A stretch of DNA of 64,000 bases from an uncultured Anaeroplasmataceae bacterium (GCA_910579215.1 CAJTTN010000007.1:35817-99816); one strand, 5' to 3'; shown: positions 32,314 to 42,480, counted from the first letter of the stretch. The notes: generated by a model from the sequence alone, not told the origin. Numbers and translations: made by a program.

Positions 32314-33465
32314 TTACTTTTTAGAATATACAACCTCTCCTCGACAGATTGTCATAATAACATTTAATTCTTTATCAATTACAACAAAATCGGCGTCCTT
32401 ACCAACCTCAATGCTTCCCTTCTTTTTTTCAACATGAAGACATCTTGCTGGATTTATAGTCGCACAATCCACAGCCTCTGTTAATGAACTTCCTGTAGCC
32501 TTCATAAAATTTCTAACGGCTTCATTCATCTTAAGCGTTGATCCTGCTAAGGTTCCATCTTTAAGTCTAGCCTCATTATTTTTAACAAATACTGGCTGTC
32601 CACCTAGTTCATATTTTCCATCTGGCATATATTTTGCTTCTATAGAATCCGTTATTAGGCAGATCTTTTGATGTCCCTTTGCTTTAAATAATAAGTTTAC
32701 AGCCGGCTTTGAAACATGTATTAAATCACATATTAGCTCACAGCTTACTTTATCCTCTACCAAACCAGCACCTACTAAGCCTATTTCTCGATGATGAATA
32801 GGACTCATCGCATTAAACATATGCGATATAGAGCTAGCTCCAGCATCTATCGCTTTTTTAGCTTGCTCGTATGTACAATAGGAATGCCCTAATGAGACAA
32901 CAATTCCTTGTTGAATTAAGTGTTCAAGAACTGCTTCTCCATTTTCCTCATAGGCTAAAGTTACCTGTTTAACCTTTTGCTTGGCCTTCTGGTTTAAGGA
33001 ATCTAAAACTTCCTTATCACAAGGAATGATAAATTCAGGCGGCTGAGCACCTGCAACCCTTTTACTAACACAAGGTCCTTCTAAATGAATACCTAATATC
33101 TCAACACCAAAGGGTTTATTTTCCATATACTCAGCAATGTTAGCCACAGCGTTTCCAATATTTTCTAAAGACTGTGTCATAGTCGTAGCTAAACAGCTTG
33201 TCGTTCCTTCCTGTGCAATAGCTGTGCTTATAGTTCTAAGATCTTCTTGAGAGGGATTCATGAAATCAGAACCATTTGCTCCATGAATATGCTTATCTAC
33301 AAAGCCTGGAATAACAATAAATTCCTCGCCAAATTGAAGAAGCTCCTCCCTCTTTATATCTTCATCAATTTTACTAATTTTGCCTTCCTCTACAAGTAAA
33401 GATGTTTTTATTATACCTTTTCCATAGACATATATCTTAGAGTTATAAAAGCCTTTTATTTTCAT
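32314..33465 (-). CDS. nagA: N-acetylglucosamine-6-phosphate deacetylase
   Basis: Converts GlcNAc-6-P to GlcN-6-P and acetate. The 383-residue amidohydrolase shows the metal/ligand motifs DKHIHGANG (about 57-65), HLEGPCVS, SLGHSYCTYEQA, SISHMFNAM, and the catalytic Asp in LITDSIEA (family form usually ITDAM/ITDSV). It overlaps nagB by 4 nt and precedes the ROK kinase. Confidence 0.95.
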   Translation of the reverse strand: MKIKGFYNSKIYVYGKGIIKTSLLVEEGKISKIDEDIKREELLQFGEEFIVIPGFVDKHIHGANGSDFMNPSQEDLRTISTAIAQEGTTSCLATTMTQSLENIGNAVANIAEYMENKPFGVEILGIHLEGPCVSKRVAGAQPPEFIIPCDKEVLDSLNQKAKQKVKQVTLAYEENGEAVLEHLIQQGIVVSLGHSYCTYEQAKKAIDAGASSISHMFNAMSPIHHREIGLVGAGLVEDKVSCELICDLIHVSKPAVNLLFKAKGHQKICLITDSIEAKYMPDGKYELGGQPVFVKNNEARLKDGTLAGSTLKMNEAVRNFMKATGSSLTEAVDCATINPARCLHVEKKKGSIEVGKDADFVVIDKELNVIMTICRGEVVYSKK

Positions 33466-34193
33466 AAAGTATTTACCAAACTTAAGGCCTCTTCATCCGT
33501 TACAACAACAACATCCTTATGCTTATGTAAAATGCTTGCTGGAAAATCTGTAGTAATTTCCCCAGAAAGTAGCTTTTGCATAGCTAGGGCTTTATTTTTT
33601 CCTGTGGCAATTAAAACAATTTTCCTTGCATTCATTATTTCTTTAATCCCCATAGTAATAGCCTTTGTAGGAACATCATCAATGGAATCAAAAAATCTTT
33701 TGTTATCTTCTCTCGTTTTTTCTGTCAGATTAACTATAAAGGTTTTTTGTTCAAAAGAAGTTTTAGGCTCATTAAAGCCAATATGTCCATTAGCTCCAAT
33801 CCCTAGCAATTGAATATCTACTACTGTGTTTTCTAACTCCTCTGAATACCTCTTACAAGATTCTTCTAAGCAAGAAGGATCTGCATAAGGAATATGCACA
33901 TTATTTTTATTTATATCAATATGATCAAATAAGTGCTCATTCATAAAATAATAATAGCTTTGTGGACAATCTCTTCCTATCCCTACATACTCATCTAAAT
34001 TATAGGTTTTAACATCCTTAAAAGAAATTTTATTATCCTTATAATCCTGAATTAAATGATTATAAATTCCTATAGGAGATGAGCCTGTAGCTAAGCCTAA
34101 TACGATATTAGGTCTCTCAGAAATAGCCTTGGAGATAATCTCTCCTGCAATTTGACTTGCTTCCTTATAATCCTTACATTTTATAACTTTCAT
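33462..34193 (-). CDS. nagB: Glucosamine-6-phosphate deaminase
   Basis: Converts GlcN-6-P to fructose-6-P and ammonia. The 243-residue protein has LGLATGSSPIGIY, TYNLDEYVGI (with Asp), GIGANGHIGFNEP and the C-terminal DVVVVTDEEA-like region. It lies between the epimerase and nagA with 4-nt overlaps on both sides, so the three are translationally coupled. It runs opposite to GlmS. Confidence 0.96.
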   Translation of the reverse strand: MKVIKCKDYKEASQIAGEIISKAISERPNIVLGLATGSSPIGIYNHLIQDYKDNKISFKDVKTYNLDEYVGIGRDCPQSYYYFMNEHLFDHIDINKNNVHIPYADPSCLEESCKRYSEELENTVVDIQLLGIGANGHIGFNEPKTSFEQKTFIVNLTEKTREDNKRFFDSIDDVPTKAITMGIKEIMNARKIVLIATGKNKALAMQKLLSGEITTDFPASILHKHKDVVVVTDEEALSLVNTL

Positions 34194-35050
34194 TGTTCAA
34201 CCTCTAAATAACTTATTTCTATTTCTGTTAGAAATGTCTTATTCTCTTCTAACTTTTGAATCCCCCTCTTATCAATAAGCTGATGAGTAGTAGATTCATC
34301 ATCGGGCAAACCATGCCAAGGCTCTATACAGATAAATAGAGGGTTCGTTGGATTAGCCTGCCAGAAGGCTGTATAAGGCATTTGATTTTCAATTCTTAAT
34401 ACTTTTGTTTGTGATCTCAATTCTACACTGCTTAAATTCTGATAGCACAGTGTTTTATACTGCATCAGCTCTAAAGATAATGAAGATAGCTCCATTGTCT
34501 TTTTAATGACCTTTTCCTTTATACTCTTAACTAGACATGGCGTAAATTCAACTGAATTTACGTTCTCATGGGAAAAAGCAATATGATATTGTTCTTTAAA
34601 TAATTGGTTTAATCCTTCATAAGAAAAGCCTGGATGTAAGCCACAAGAAAAATACATCGCTTTAGAATCCTTATTTATAACTTCTATCGTAATCCTTAAT
34701 TTATTGGCCATTAGCTTATATGTAATACTAAACTCATATTTAAAAGGAAACATGCTTAATGTAGCTTCATTATATAAAGAACTCAATTTTATACAATCAG
34801 AATCCATGTTAACAACATTAAACTTTTGTTCCTTAATAAAACCATGACAGGGAATTATATAGCTTTGATTATTATAAATATAGTATCCATCCTTAACTTG
34901 TCCTACAATTGGAAATAATATAGGACTTTGATTATTCCAAAGAGAACTTCTTTTCCAAAGGATATTAACACCACGAATAGATAGATTTGTTAATTCTGCT
35001 CCAGTTTCTGAGATATCCAAACAAAAAACATCATTTTTTATTTGAACCAT
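34190..35050 (-). CDS. Aldose 1-epimerase family protein (LacX-like)
   Basis: A 286-residue galactose-mutarotase-like beta protein. The conserved His is in SCGLHPGF and a Glu in CIEPWHGLPD, corresponding to the catalytic pair of the fold. LacX/YeaD-like members act on uncertain aldoses or sugar phosphates. In this operon it may interconvert anomers of the hexosamine or uronate released from GAG. It overlaps nagB by 4 nt and follows the regulator by 10 nt. Confidence 0.82.
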   Translation of the reverse strand: MVQIKNDVFCLDISETGAELTNLSIRGVNILWKRSSLWNNQSPILFPIVGQVKDGYYIYNNQSYIIPCHGFIKEQKFNVVNMDSDCIKLSSLYNEATLSMFPFKYEFSITYKLMANKLRITIEVINKDSKAMYFSCGLHPGFSYEGLNQLFKEQYHIAFSHENVNSVEFTPCLVKSIKEKVIKKTMELSSLSLELMQYKTLCYQNLSSVELRSQTKVLRIENQMPYTAFWQANPTNPLFICIEPWHGLPDDESTTHQLIDKRGIQKLEENKTFLTEIEISYLEVEQ

Positions 35051-35060
35051 ATATGCTCCT

Positions 35061-35879
35061 TTATTTCAAAACTGTATTTGTTACACCTTGTACATATTTT
35101 TTCGTTTTTTCAATATCTCTTAACGCACAACTAGTAACTAAAATATCACTCACATAAACCTGAGATATTTTTGAACAAAAGAATCCTCCACTTATTTCAT
35201 TTTCAAATCCATTTGTTTTTAAAAATACATCAGCCAATGTAGATAATGTTGAATTAGAATAATTTGAAATAACAATTATTTTAACATTTTTATCTTTACA
35301 ATTCTTTGTAAATTTTATCATTTCCTCTGTTTCACCACTGAAGGAATAAACAATAGCACAGGAATCCTTGTTTAATAAAGCGGTATACATATAAGAGAAA
35401 TGACTATCATTAATCACAATAGCATTTACTCCTGCTCGTATAATTTTACTAAACATATCTAATGCCGTTGTATGACTTGTTCCCATTCCAGCAATTAAAA
35501 CCTGTTTTGACTGTAATATAATATTTGTAGCCTCTTCTACTGCTTTCATATCAATAGATGCCTTTGTTTTTTGAATAACATCTATCATATTTTCTGTAAT
35601 ATTTTCTATAAAGGGAAGCTCACTACGAATACTGATATCCTGTAACGCTTTATAAATATCCATTTTAAAGGCGGTAAAATTAGAATAGCCAAGCTTCTTA
35701 AAATATCGAACAATGGAAGCTTCACCAACGTGTAAACGCATTGTAATACTATTTAATGTATCATAAATGACTTGTTCAGGATTTTCCATAATATAATCAT
35801 GAATCGTTTGTTCTGTCTTGGAAAAAGATAAACGTTCCTTTACAAGTACACTTTCAAGCTTAATTTTATCTATTCTCAT
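35061..35879 (-). CDS. MurR/RpiR-family transcriptional regulator
   Basis: The first 75 or so residues form the RpiR HTH (FSKTEQTIHDYIMENPEQVIY, with the recognition helix around GEASIVRYFKKLGYS). Residues about 100-270 are a SIS sugar-phosphate-binding domain with MGTSHTTALD and YSFSGETEE. The start is ATG 35879; a GTG three codons earlier is too close to the AAAGG. As first gene of the nag operon, next to the GAG operon, it probably senses a hexosamine or uronate phosphate and controls both. The effector and sign of regulation are unknown. Confidence 0.88.
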   Translation of the reverse strand: MRIDKIKLESVLVKERLSFSKTEQTIHDYIMENPEQVIYDTLNSITMRLHVGEASIVRYFKKLGYSNFTAFKMDIYKALQDISIRSELPFIENITENMIDVIQKTKASIDMKAVEEATNIILQSKQVLIAGMGTSHTTALDMFSKIIRAGVNAIVINDSHFSYMYTALLNKDSCAIVYSFSGETEEMIKFTKNCKDKNVKIIVISNYSNSTLSTLADVFLKTNGFENEISGGFFCSKISQVYVSDILVTSCALRDIEKTKKYVQGVTNTVLK

Positions 35880-35917
35880 ACTACACACAGCCTTTACTGA
35901 AATTTTATACCTATATA

Positions 35918-35946
35918 ATTATATCAAGATTTGAAATAATTTTAAA
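35918..35946 (-). promoter_or_regulatory. Promoter of the rpiR-nag operon with a near-palindrome
   Basis: Minus strand TTTAAA (35941-35946), 17 nt, TATAAT (35918-35923). The near-perfect palindrome TTTgAAATaATTTtAAA (35930-35946) covers the -35 and part of the spacer, suitable for autoregulation. Confidence 0.5.
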
Positions 35947-35953
35947 GTAAATC

Positions 35954-38812
35954 TTACTTAGATCTCTTTTTTCTTATGACAATTCCCCCTAATAGGAGAA
36001 GTCCCAATACACCTACTCCAACGGAAATTGAAACACTCAAGATTGTCACCATATTCGAAGTATTTTGTGGCGAAGCTACTATTTCCTTATTCCACTTGGC
36101 ATATAAGACCAGATCCTCACTGACAACATCGGTATCAAAATTCCACATCTCTGTAAATGTGCTGTTTTTATACCAGCCTTCAAAAATAAATCCTTCTTTA
36201 ATCGGATCCTTTGGCTTTGTAATTTTCTCCCCTACTATAGAGGTCATATCCTCCACTAAGCTTCCACCATTACTATCAAAATGAATTTGTACAGGTGGTA
36301 CTGTCGGCTCTTCAAGCTTAATCCACTTTGGAAAAAGAGTTAATGTTTTTGTCACTTGATCTACTGCAAAATCCCATGGATTTAAGCATTCCTTTTCTTT
36401 ATACCAGCCACCAAAGGTATACCCTTGTAAAATCGGGTCCTGGGGCTTAACGATTTTATCGTTCATTTTAACTGAAATAGGAGATATATCTACATCAGCA
36501 AAATACACTAAAAAAGTAATTTCTGTCCATTTGGCATATAAAGTAATATCTTCCTTAAGCTCACTTCCTGGGATAGCCTTTTTCTCAAGGCTTATATCTG
36601 TATACCAGCCACCAAACTTCCATCCATCCTCTACTAGCTCAGGCAAAAGTAGCGGCAGCTTACTTTCTACATTGACTGCTTCAGGCTGAACTCCATGACC
36701 TTGACAATCATAGGTCACAGTATAAGTCATCCTATCCCACTTAGCATAAAGAATAAGATTAGAATCTATATATGCAGTAAAATCAAATTCATTTTTAAAG
36801 CCTGGATCTAAATACCACCCACGAAAGATATATCCTTCTTTCACGGGGGCTACAGGCTCTTTGAGTAAAGAACCAAAAGGTATTTCTTGTGTTGGGATTG
36901 AAGTCTCACTATTTGTAATAAAATCAACACGATAAATATTTCTTATCCATTTTGCATAGAGAGTGATATTCTTTGTCAAGGTCATGCCTTCAACAGCTTC
37001 CTCTGTTAGGGCTTCATTCAAATACCAGCCTAGAAAGCTAAATCCTTTTTCGGTTAGCTCTGGTAATTCTGGTAAAGTCGTACAATCCTTAATGTCCATT
37101 GGTGCTTGCCCATATCCATTATTTATAAAAGATACATCATAGCCTTTTTCTTTTATTTCAATTTCTAAGGCCGTATATTTAAAGGAGGGAATTCCTTCCT
37201 CAATTCCATCTTCTACCACAATTGAGGTTGTACATGGCGTTAATAGGAACAAGAAATATTTCTTTCCTATGGTCAATGCTTGATTAGAATATAATGTACC
37301 ATCGATATATGCCTCAGCTGCAGACGTAATTAGCTTTCCATCTTTAATTTCATAAGAAACCTCTTGAATATTGGCCAAATTACGTACATCTAAAAGCTGA
37401 TATTCCTCTGTCAAATTAGCCTGATATTCTAAACCGTTATTCCAGTCTGTTCTGACATCCACATTATCTTCATTTTTAAAATTTCTAGTAGTAATTCGAG
37501 TATACTCACCTAAAACATTTTTATTATTTTCAATATAAATATTTTTAGGTGTATTATACGTTTTATCTCTATTATCTATACGAATCTGTTCATTCGCAAG
37601 ACCCTTAGAATAAAACAAATTAGAGGATATTGTAATAGAATCCACATCCGAATCAGCTCTATAATTTAAGAACAATATAGAGTAGTCTACTGTCAAATAT
37701 TTTGAAAGCTCCTTATTATCTCCATAAGGGATTTTTATCAGCTTAGAGGTATAATCCTTATTAATAAATATATTTTCTCTAATATCTACATTTTTCAATA
37801 TTGCTCCTGTAGCATCATCCTGTACATAAAGTAATAGTAAGGAATCCTCTAGAATATTCTTATATACTAACAAGCCCTCTCCATTTCGACATTTTACTCC
37901 ACCATCCTGATTTTTATTCATCCCCTTAAAATAGTTTCCCACGATTTCAAGGTTTTGAAATGCTTTAGCGTAAACAAAATGATCCCGATTATAGCCTTGA
38001 GTAGATTGTGATCCATCCTCATAGCCTGCCTCAGTAATATCCGTATTGAAGCTCATATAGTTCCCTAATATCTTAGTATTTATATCTGTATTCAAAATAT
38101 TAATACCAGTCATAAAGAAACCGTAATCGTCCTCTGGACTAACTCTTCCTGAAGCTAGGACAACTTCCTTTAGATGCTTAGTCTTTGTAGAAACTATACT
38201 TCCCTCTACATCTTCCAATCTACCAAAATAATTATCCTTAATTAAGACATCTTTTGTAAAGTAGGTTGCAACACCTCGGCCTAAGCTAGATGAATTTCTT
38301 AAAAACATATTAGAAATTATTTGCATAGATCCTCGTTTGTTTTGGATGTAATAGCCTGTCGCAGGTCCACCATTTTTTCCATTACTATCTGGTTTACAGC
38401 CCATAGTAACATCCAAATCTCTAGCATTAATAAATATATTATGCCTTATGGTCCAGCCCGTTGAATTCTCTCTTTGACACCATATCGTTACATTATCAAA
38501 AATTATATTCTCTATCGTAATATTCTTAACATTTTGAGCATCGAAAATATATCTTTGTTTTCCATCGGATGCAAATATAGTTCCCTCTTCTGCAAGAATA
38601 CTTACTCCATCTAGTACATTTAAATTGGATGATAAAGTGTAGATATTTTTATTGAAAAATGCATTTTTATTTTGACTTTTACATTCATTTAAAAACTCTT
38701 GAAGGGATAAAGTAGAATAGTCCTTTGCTTCTAAATAATTGCTTTCCGCAAATATGGAGATTGAAAATAAAGATAGCATTGTAAGAAATAAAGCTGTAAA
38801 AATTTTTTTCAT
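35954..38812 (-). CDS. Surface parallel beta-helix protein (PL6-like) with five InlB B-repeats and a C-terminal membrane anchor
   Basis: About 952 residues. A signal peptide (MKKIFTALFLTMLSLF...AES) leads into a right-handed beta-helix (about 40-480) with repeating NIF/NYF/NLF turns such as IRHNIFINA, IKDNYFGR, VGNYFKG and ISSNLFYS. The pattern resembles PL6 chondroitinase-B/alginate lyases. A GGVKCRNGEGLLVYKN segment may hold the catalytic Lys, but the family's following RHG is not seen, so activity is uncertain. Five InlB B-type repeats (GWY...AKW, about 560-925) follow, then one membrane helix and RKKRSK. The start is the ATG 38810-38812, overlapping the PL8 stop as ATGA with GGAGG just upstream. 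Last gene of the GAG operon. Confidence 0.82.
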   Translation of the reverse strand: MKKIFTALFLTMLSLFSISIFAESNYLEAKDYSTLSLQEFLNECKSQNKNAFFNKNIYTLSSNLNVLDGVSILAEEGTIFASDGKQRYIFDAQNVKNITIENIIFDNVTIWCQRENSTGWTIRHNIFINARDLDVTMGCKPDSNGKNGGPATGYYIQNKRGSMQIISNMFLRNSSSLGRGVATYFTKDVLIKDNYFGRLEDVEGSIVSTKTKHLKEVVLASGRVSPEDDYGFFMTGINILNTDINTKILGNYMSFNTDITEAGYEDGSQSTQGYNRDHFVYAKAFQNLEIVGNYFKGMNKNQDGGVKCRNGEGLLVYKNILEDSLLLLYVQDDATGAILKNVDIRENIFINKDYTSKLIKIPYGDNKELSKYLTVDYSILFLNYRADSDVDSITISSNLFYSKGLANEQIRIDNRDKTYNTPKNIYIENNKNVLGEYTRITTRNFKNEDNVDVRTDWNNGLEYQANLTEEYQLLDVRNLANIQEVSYEIKDGKLITSAAEAYIDGTLYSNQALTIGKKYFLFLLTPCTTSIVVEDGIEEGIPSFKYTALEIEIKEKGYDVSFINNGYGQAPMDIKDCTTLPELPELTEKGFSFLGWYLNEALTEEAVEGMTLTKNITLYAKWIRNIYRVDFITNSETSIPTQEIPFGSLLKEPVAPVKEGYIFRGWYLDPGFKNEFDFTAYIDSNLILYAKWDRMTYTVTYDCQGHGVQPEAVNVESKLPLLLPELVEDGWKFGGWYTDISLEKKAIPGSELKEDITLYAKWTEITFLVYFADVDISPISVKMNDKIVKPQDPILQGYTFGGWYKEKECLNPWDFAVDQVTKTLTLFPKWIKLEEPTVPPVQIHFDSNGGSLVEDMTSIVGEKITKPKDPIKEGFIFEGWYKNSTFTEMWNFDTDVVSEDLVLYAKWNKEIVASPQNTSNMVTILSVSISVGVGVLGLLLLGGIVIRKKRSK

Positions 38813-40887
38813 AGCTTCCTCCAAAATTTAATACAATGTGTAAGCTTATCAGGAACAATAAACATATCTTCTACCAAATCAGAAGCATATCCAACTATTT
38901 TTAATTTAAGGTTATGCTTAGGATTAGATGTTACATAAACCTCTATTCCTGACTCCTTATAGACAAATAGTAAGCTTGCAGGTCCTAAAACTGTAATACC
39001 CTGATAATTAGTAAGCCTGTTGTCAAAGCTGTTCCATAAAATCATGTTTTGATATTTTAAAATATGGGCACCTGGAAGAACCTCTAATTGATACTCATCT
39101 ACAACACAAGCCTTTTTAGGATATAATTGATATTCGTAGCCTTTGGGGTTTTCATAGTACACTCTAGTTTGAGAAACCAATACTTTTTGATCTAGTTCAT
39201 TCTTATTTAAATCATAAAAGGACCTTTCCTCATTAAATCTTTTTATAAATGGCTTGTCCTTAAAAATAAGTCTAGCATTTTTCGTTTCTAATGAGGTTTT
39301 GCCTAAGGAATAATATTCCTCAAAGGTATAAATAGTGGAAATATACTTTTGATTGGAATGAATGTTAGAGCCAACACCTACTAAAGAATTCTTCAAAACG
39401 AATTTGGAAAAATAGCCCTCTACCGCATTTTTTTGATGAAAGCAGGTTGTAAGAATATCCTTATATGCCACTCCCGCTGTAATTATATTAGACATAGGTT
39501 GATTGGGCTCCTCTAAAGTCAATACATTCGTTGAGCCATTTCGGTATAGGGGATTTATTTTTAAAGCCTCGTTTTCTACTGGTGCTTCATTATAATATAA
39601 ATCATAGGTGAAATTAGCTTGATAAGAGCCTAAAAGATTTTCTTCATTGATACTCTCATAATTGGATACTGCGTCTGAACAGCTAGATATTGCAATTAAG
39701 TAATCATTATTTCTTTTGATGTAACGATTCATATACTGAAACACAAAGGCCTCAGATGAATAATGAAAGGTTTCCTTTTCATTATATAAAACATCAATAA
39801 ACCCTTTTTTGGAATAAAGCTTTGATAGCTTATATAAGGCTTTGATAATGCGCTGATAGCTATAGTTACAATCCGCTTTCCGACTACTAGCTCTTCCACG
39901 TACACAATCTAATGCTCGTTGATGATAAAGGAAGGGTAAATATGCTTGATGTATACGTTGATATATATCTTTTATATAATCCTTCATATCCCACTGAATA
40001 TAATAAAATAATTCCAAATTTTTTACTAAGGCATGTAATAAAACCTCACCATACGAAGCATTATAGGGAATAGAGGTATGATATAGAAAGCTTCCATCTG
40101 GATAAAATCCATTTCCTGAAGCAGTAATTTTTAAAATATCAGGAAGCAATTCAGCCATGTGCTCTATACTGTTCGTATCATGCAATAAAATACTTCGCAA
40201 AAGACATATATAAATATTATCCGCTAAATTTGCATAATCTGTTTTAATGCGATGAATATCAGGATAATTTCTTCGATAGTATTCATATTCTGGCTGAGGA
40301 ATATAAAAGTTTTCTACTGCTAAAAACTGACATACTTCTTCTTTATCTAATTCAGTATAGGAAAGAACTAGTATTTCATTTAAACATCTAGGAATACCTA
40401 TTTCGTAAATCCACCAGTTGCCTTTATAATTTACATTTCCTGAGTATTCTAACAGCTGTTGCCTTTTAACCTCCTGAATTACCCATGCCTTCATTTGGGC
40501 ATCCTTGTTAAGAATTGCTATTTTCAATAACGATAATAATCTTCTAAAAATATGATAAATTCTTTCTGTAGGCTCTAATGGTAAAGAAATAAATAAGGTT
40601 TCCTTTGTACACTCTTCCTCTAGGGTTTGGAGTAAGGAGAGGCTATAAGATTTTATAGCCTCCTCATACCTAATTTCCTCTGGCTGAAGGGAAATAGTAT
40701 ATAAATCAGATTCTGCAAATATGCAATTTTTGAAGCTTCCTAAATATAGAGCATAATGTCCTTGGTTTGAAATTGGAAGAGCTTTTTTTACTCCATCCAC
40801 CTCACAAGTAAAGGTAGTTACATCTATATCCTTAAGAACGTCTACATTTAGATAATATGATATTTGTTTATCATTCGTTAATCTCAC
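38809..40887 (-). CDS. PL8-family GAG lyase (hyaluronate/chondroitin lyase type), cytoplasmic
   Basis: A 692-residue protein. NWWIYEIGIPRCLNE (about 157-171), the catalytic Asn in YANLADN (Asn220), His270 and Tyr279 in FLYHTSIPYNASYG, and the Arg-containing CVRGRASSR (about 328-336) match the PL8 hyaluronate/chondroitin/xanthan lyase catalytic set. The alpha-toroid is followed by the beta-sandwich domains. It starts at GTG (40885-40887) with AAAGGGG upstream and has no signal peptide, unlike the secreted streptococcal enzymes. It therefore probably cleaves imported oligosaccharides inside the cell. It lies between the binding-protein gene (30-nt gap) and the beta-helix gene (ATGA overlap). 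Confidence 0.88.
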   Translation of the reverse strand: MRLTNDKQISYYLNVDVLKDIDVTTFTCEVDGVKKALPISNQGHYALYLGSFKNCIFAESDLYTISLQPEEIRYEEAIKSYSLSLLQTLEEECTKETLFISLPLEPTERIYHIFRRLLSLLKIAILNKDAQMKAWVIQEVKRQQLLEYSGNVNYKGNWWIYEIGIPRCLNEILVLSYTELDKEEVCQFLAVENFYIPQPEYEYYRRNYPDIHRIKTDYANLADNIYICLLRSILLHDTNSIEHMAELLPDILKITASGNGFYPDGSFLYHTSIPYNASYGEVLLHALVKNLELFYYIQWDMKDYIKDIYQRIHQAYLPFLYHQRALDCVRGRASSRKADCNYSYQRIIKALYKLSKLYSKKGFIDVLYNEKETFHYSSEAFVFQYMNRYIKRNNDYLIAISSCSDAVSNYESINEENLLGSYQANFTYDLYYNEAPVENEALKINPLYRNGSTNVLTLEEPNQPMSNIITAGVAYKDILTTCFHQKNAVEGYFSKFVLKNSLVGVGSNIHSNQKYISTIYTFEEYYSLGKTSLETKNARLIFKDKPFIKRFNEERSFYDLNKNELDQKVLVSQTRVYYENPKGYEYQLYPKKACVVDEYQLEVLPGAHILKYQNMILWNSFDNRLTNYQGITVLGPASLLFVYKESGIEVYVTSNPKHNLKLKIVGYASDLVEDMFIVPDKLTHCIKFWRKL

Positions 40888-40917
40888 TTCATCACCCCTT
40901 TGCCAGAAAGAAATTAA

Positions 40918-42480
40918 TTATTTAACATATTTTTGAATTGTTGAGGTAATAACTGTAGTTCCAGCCTTTTCCATAGCTGCAACATAAGCCGCCCAAGTTG
41001 TGTTATTAATTTGTTGGGTTCCCTTCATCCATTTATTAATTTGATCAAAGTAAACTGTATTAACAGCACTTCTTGAGGTATTTACCTTTTGATAATCCTC
41101 ATTAGAAAGCTTAATATTAGGATAAATCAATTTATTATAGTTAACATTTAAATAAGGAGAATTATCAGAATTTTTGCTATCCTGATATAAGGACATTGCT
41201 GCTTTTGCTTCTGGAGATAGCCAAGCCTCCTCATAGGCAAAGGTTTGACAGCCTGGACTTTGAAGCTGAGCTCCAATACGATAAAGATTTTCTAAAGCTG
41301 TTCCTTTATCATTTATAATCTTATCAGTAAATGCATATTCAGAACCAGTCTTTGTAAAATGTACATCCTTAATACCAAAGTTTAAAGTATCATGACCTTC
41401 CTCTGTAAACCAGAAATCAATCCATTTCATTAGCTTTATTTGATCCTCTTCACTTGTAGAAGCATTGATAGCTGTTACTGTACCAATTTGTTTACGTATG
41501 GTTGGTTCATGCTTTGTTCCATCGCTTCTTGTAGGAGGTGCTATACAGATAACCTCAAAGCCGTCTACTAGATTTGCCTTATAAACATCATCATTAAAGG
41601 AATAGGTTGTCCCTAACCAGTCATGGGTTGCACCACCACTATCCTGAGCAAATAATGTTACACGCTTATCCTCTGTTGACTTATTTAAAATATCTGGCTC
41701 TATTAATCCCTCACTATACCATTTCGCAATTTGCTCCATAGCATATCTAAACTCGTTTTGAGTAGCACCATACTTAACCTTTCCTTCATCATCAAGATAG
41801 TATTCAGCTGTAGCACCCCATAAAGATGCTAACTCAGAGATAGCAAAATCGGAATCTCTATCAAAGTAAGGATAAATTTTATCTGCTTTAGTTAATAAGC
41901 TTTTATTATTTTTAAACGCTAATAATAAGTCATGAAATTGTTCCACTGTTAAATCATTAAGCTTATCCTTAGAAACACCATTAGGTAGCTTATTATTGTC
42001 TGCAAGCTTGTTTACCCAATCCTGACGAACAAAGAATGCCTTTGCAGTCTGTCCATCTGTATAGAATGGTATACCATAGATTTTACCATCACTTGCTGTA
42101 GCCCAATCCTTCTTTTCAGGATTTTTATCAAAGAATGCCTTTAAATTTGGAGCATGCTCTGCAATCAAAGATGTTAAATCTAAAAAGATTCCATCCTTTA
42201 AAGCGGTTGCCTCTATAGTATCTTGGTCATTCACTACAAGATTGGCATCCTTTCCTCTTAAATTATAGATACTATCGTAATTTGTATCATACTTTTGCAA
42301 AACACCCTCTAGAGTAATGTCTGCATATTCATTTGCTCTTTGATAAACTGCCATATCAGAGTTATAAATTTGTCCATCCTGATGTAAAAATATTGTAAGC
42401 TCACTACCAGAACCACCACAGGATGTAAGAGTCATAACACTAGCAGCTAGTAGAGCTGTCGTTAGAATTTTCTTTTTCAT
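40918..42480 (-). CDS. Extracellular solute-binding lipoprotein of a sugar ABC importer
   Basis: About 520 residues. Lipoprotein signal peptide MKKKILTTALLAASVM with lipobox LTSC (Cys lipidated). The mature protein has the group 1-type LplA/YtcQ organisation (GIPFYTDGQTAKAFFVRQDW; WIDFWFTEEGHDTLNFGI). The start is ATG 42478-42480, since AAAGGAGG lies 8 nt upstream. It overlaps the 3' end of the lyase gene by about 40 nt. It works with the permeases at 50252-52194 and presumably binds GAG oligosaccharides. Confidence 0.9.
   Translation of the reverse strand: MKKKILTTALLAASVMTLTSCGGSGSELTIFLHQDGQIYNSDMAVYQRANEYADITLEGVLQKYDTNYDSIYNLRGKDANLVVNDQDTIEATALKDGIFLDLTSLIAEHAPNLKAFFDKNPEKKDWATASDGKIYGIPFYTDGQTAKAFFVRQDWVNKLADNNKLPNGVSKDKLNDLTVEQFHDLLLAFKNNKSLLTKADKIYPYFDRDSDFAISELASLWGATAEYYLDDEGKVKYGATQNEFRYAMEQIAKWYSEGLIEPDILNKSTEDKRVTLFAQDSGGATHDWLGTTYSFNDDVYKANLVDGFEVICIAPPTRSDGTKHEPTIRKQIGTVTAINASTSEEDQIKLMKWIDFWFTEEGHDTLNFGIKDVHFTKTGSEYAFTDKIINDKGTALENLYRIGAQLQSPGCQTFAYEEAWLSPEAKAAMSLYQDSKNSDNSPYLNVNYNKLIYPNIKLSNEDYQKVNTSRSAVNTVYFDQINKWMKGTQQINNTTWAAYVAAMEKAGTTVITSTIQKYVK

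Noticed and set aside
40625..40636. Second copy of the GGAGTAA operator half-site
   Set aside because: Only a partial match (TTTGGAGTAAGG) within PL8 coding sequence and without a partner arm.
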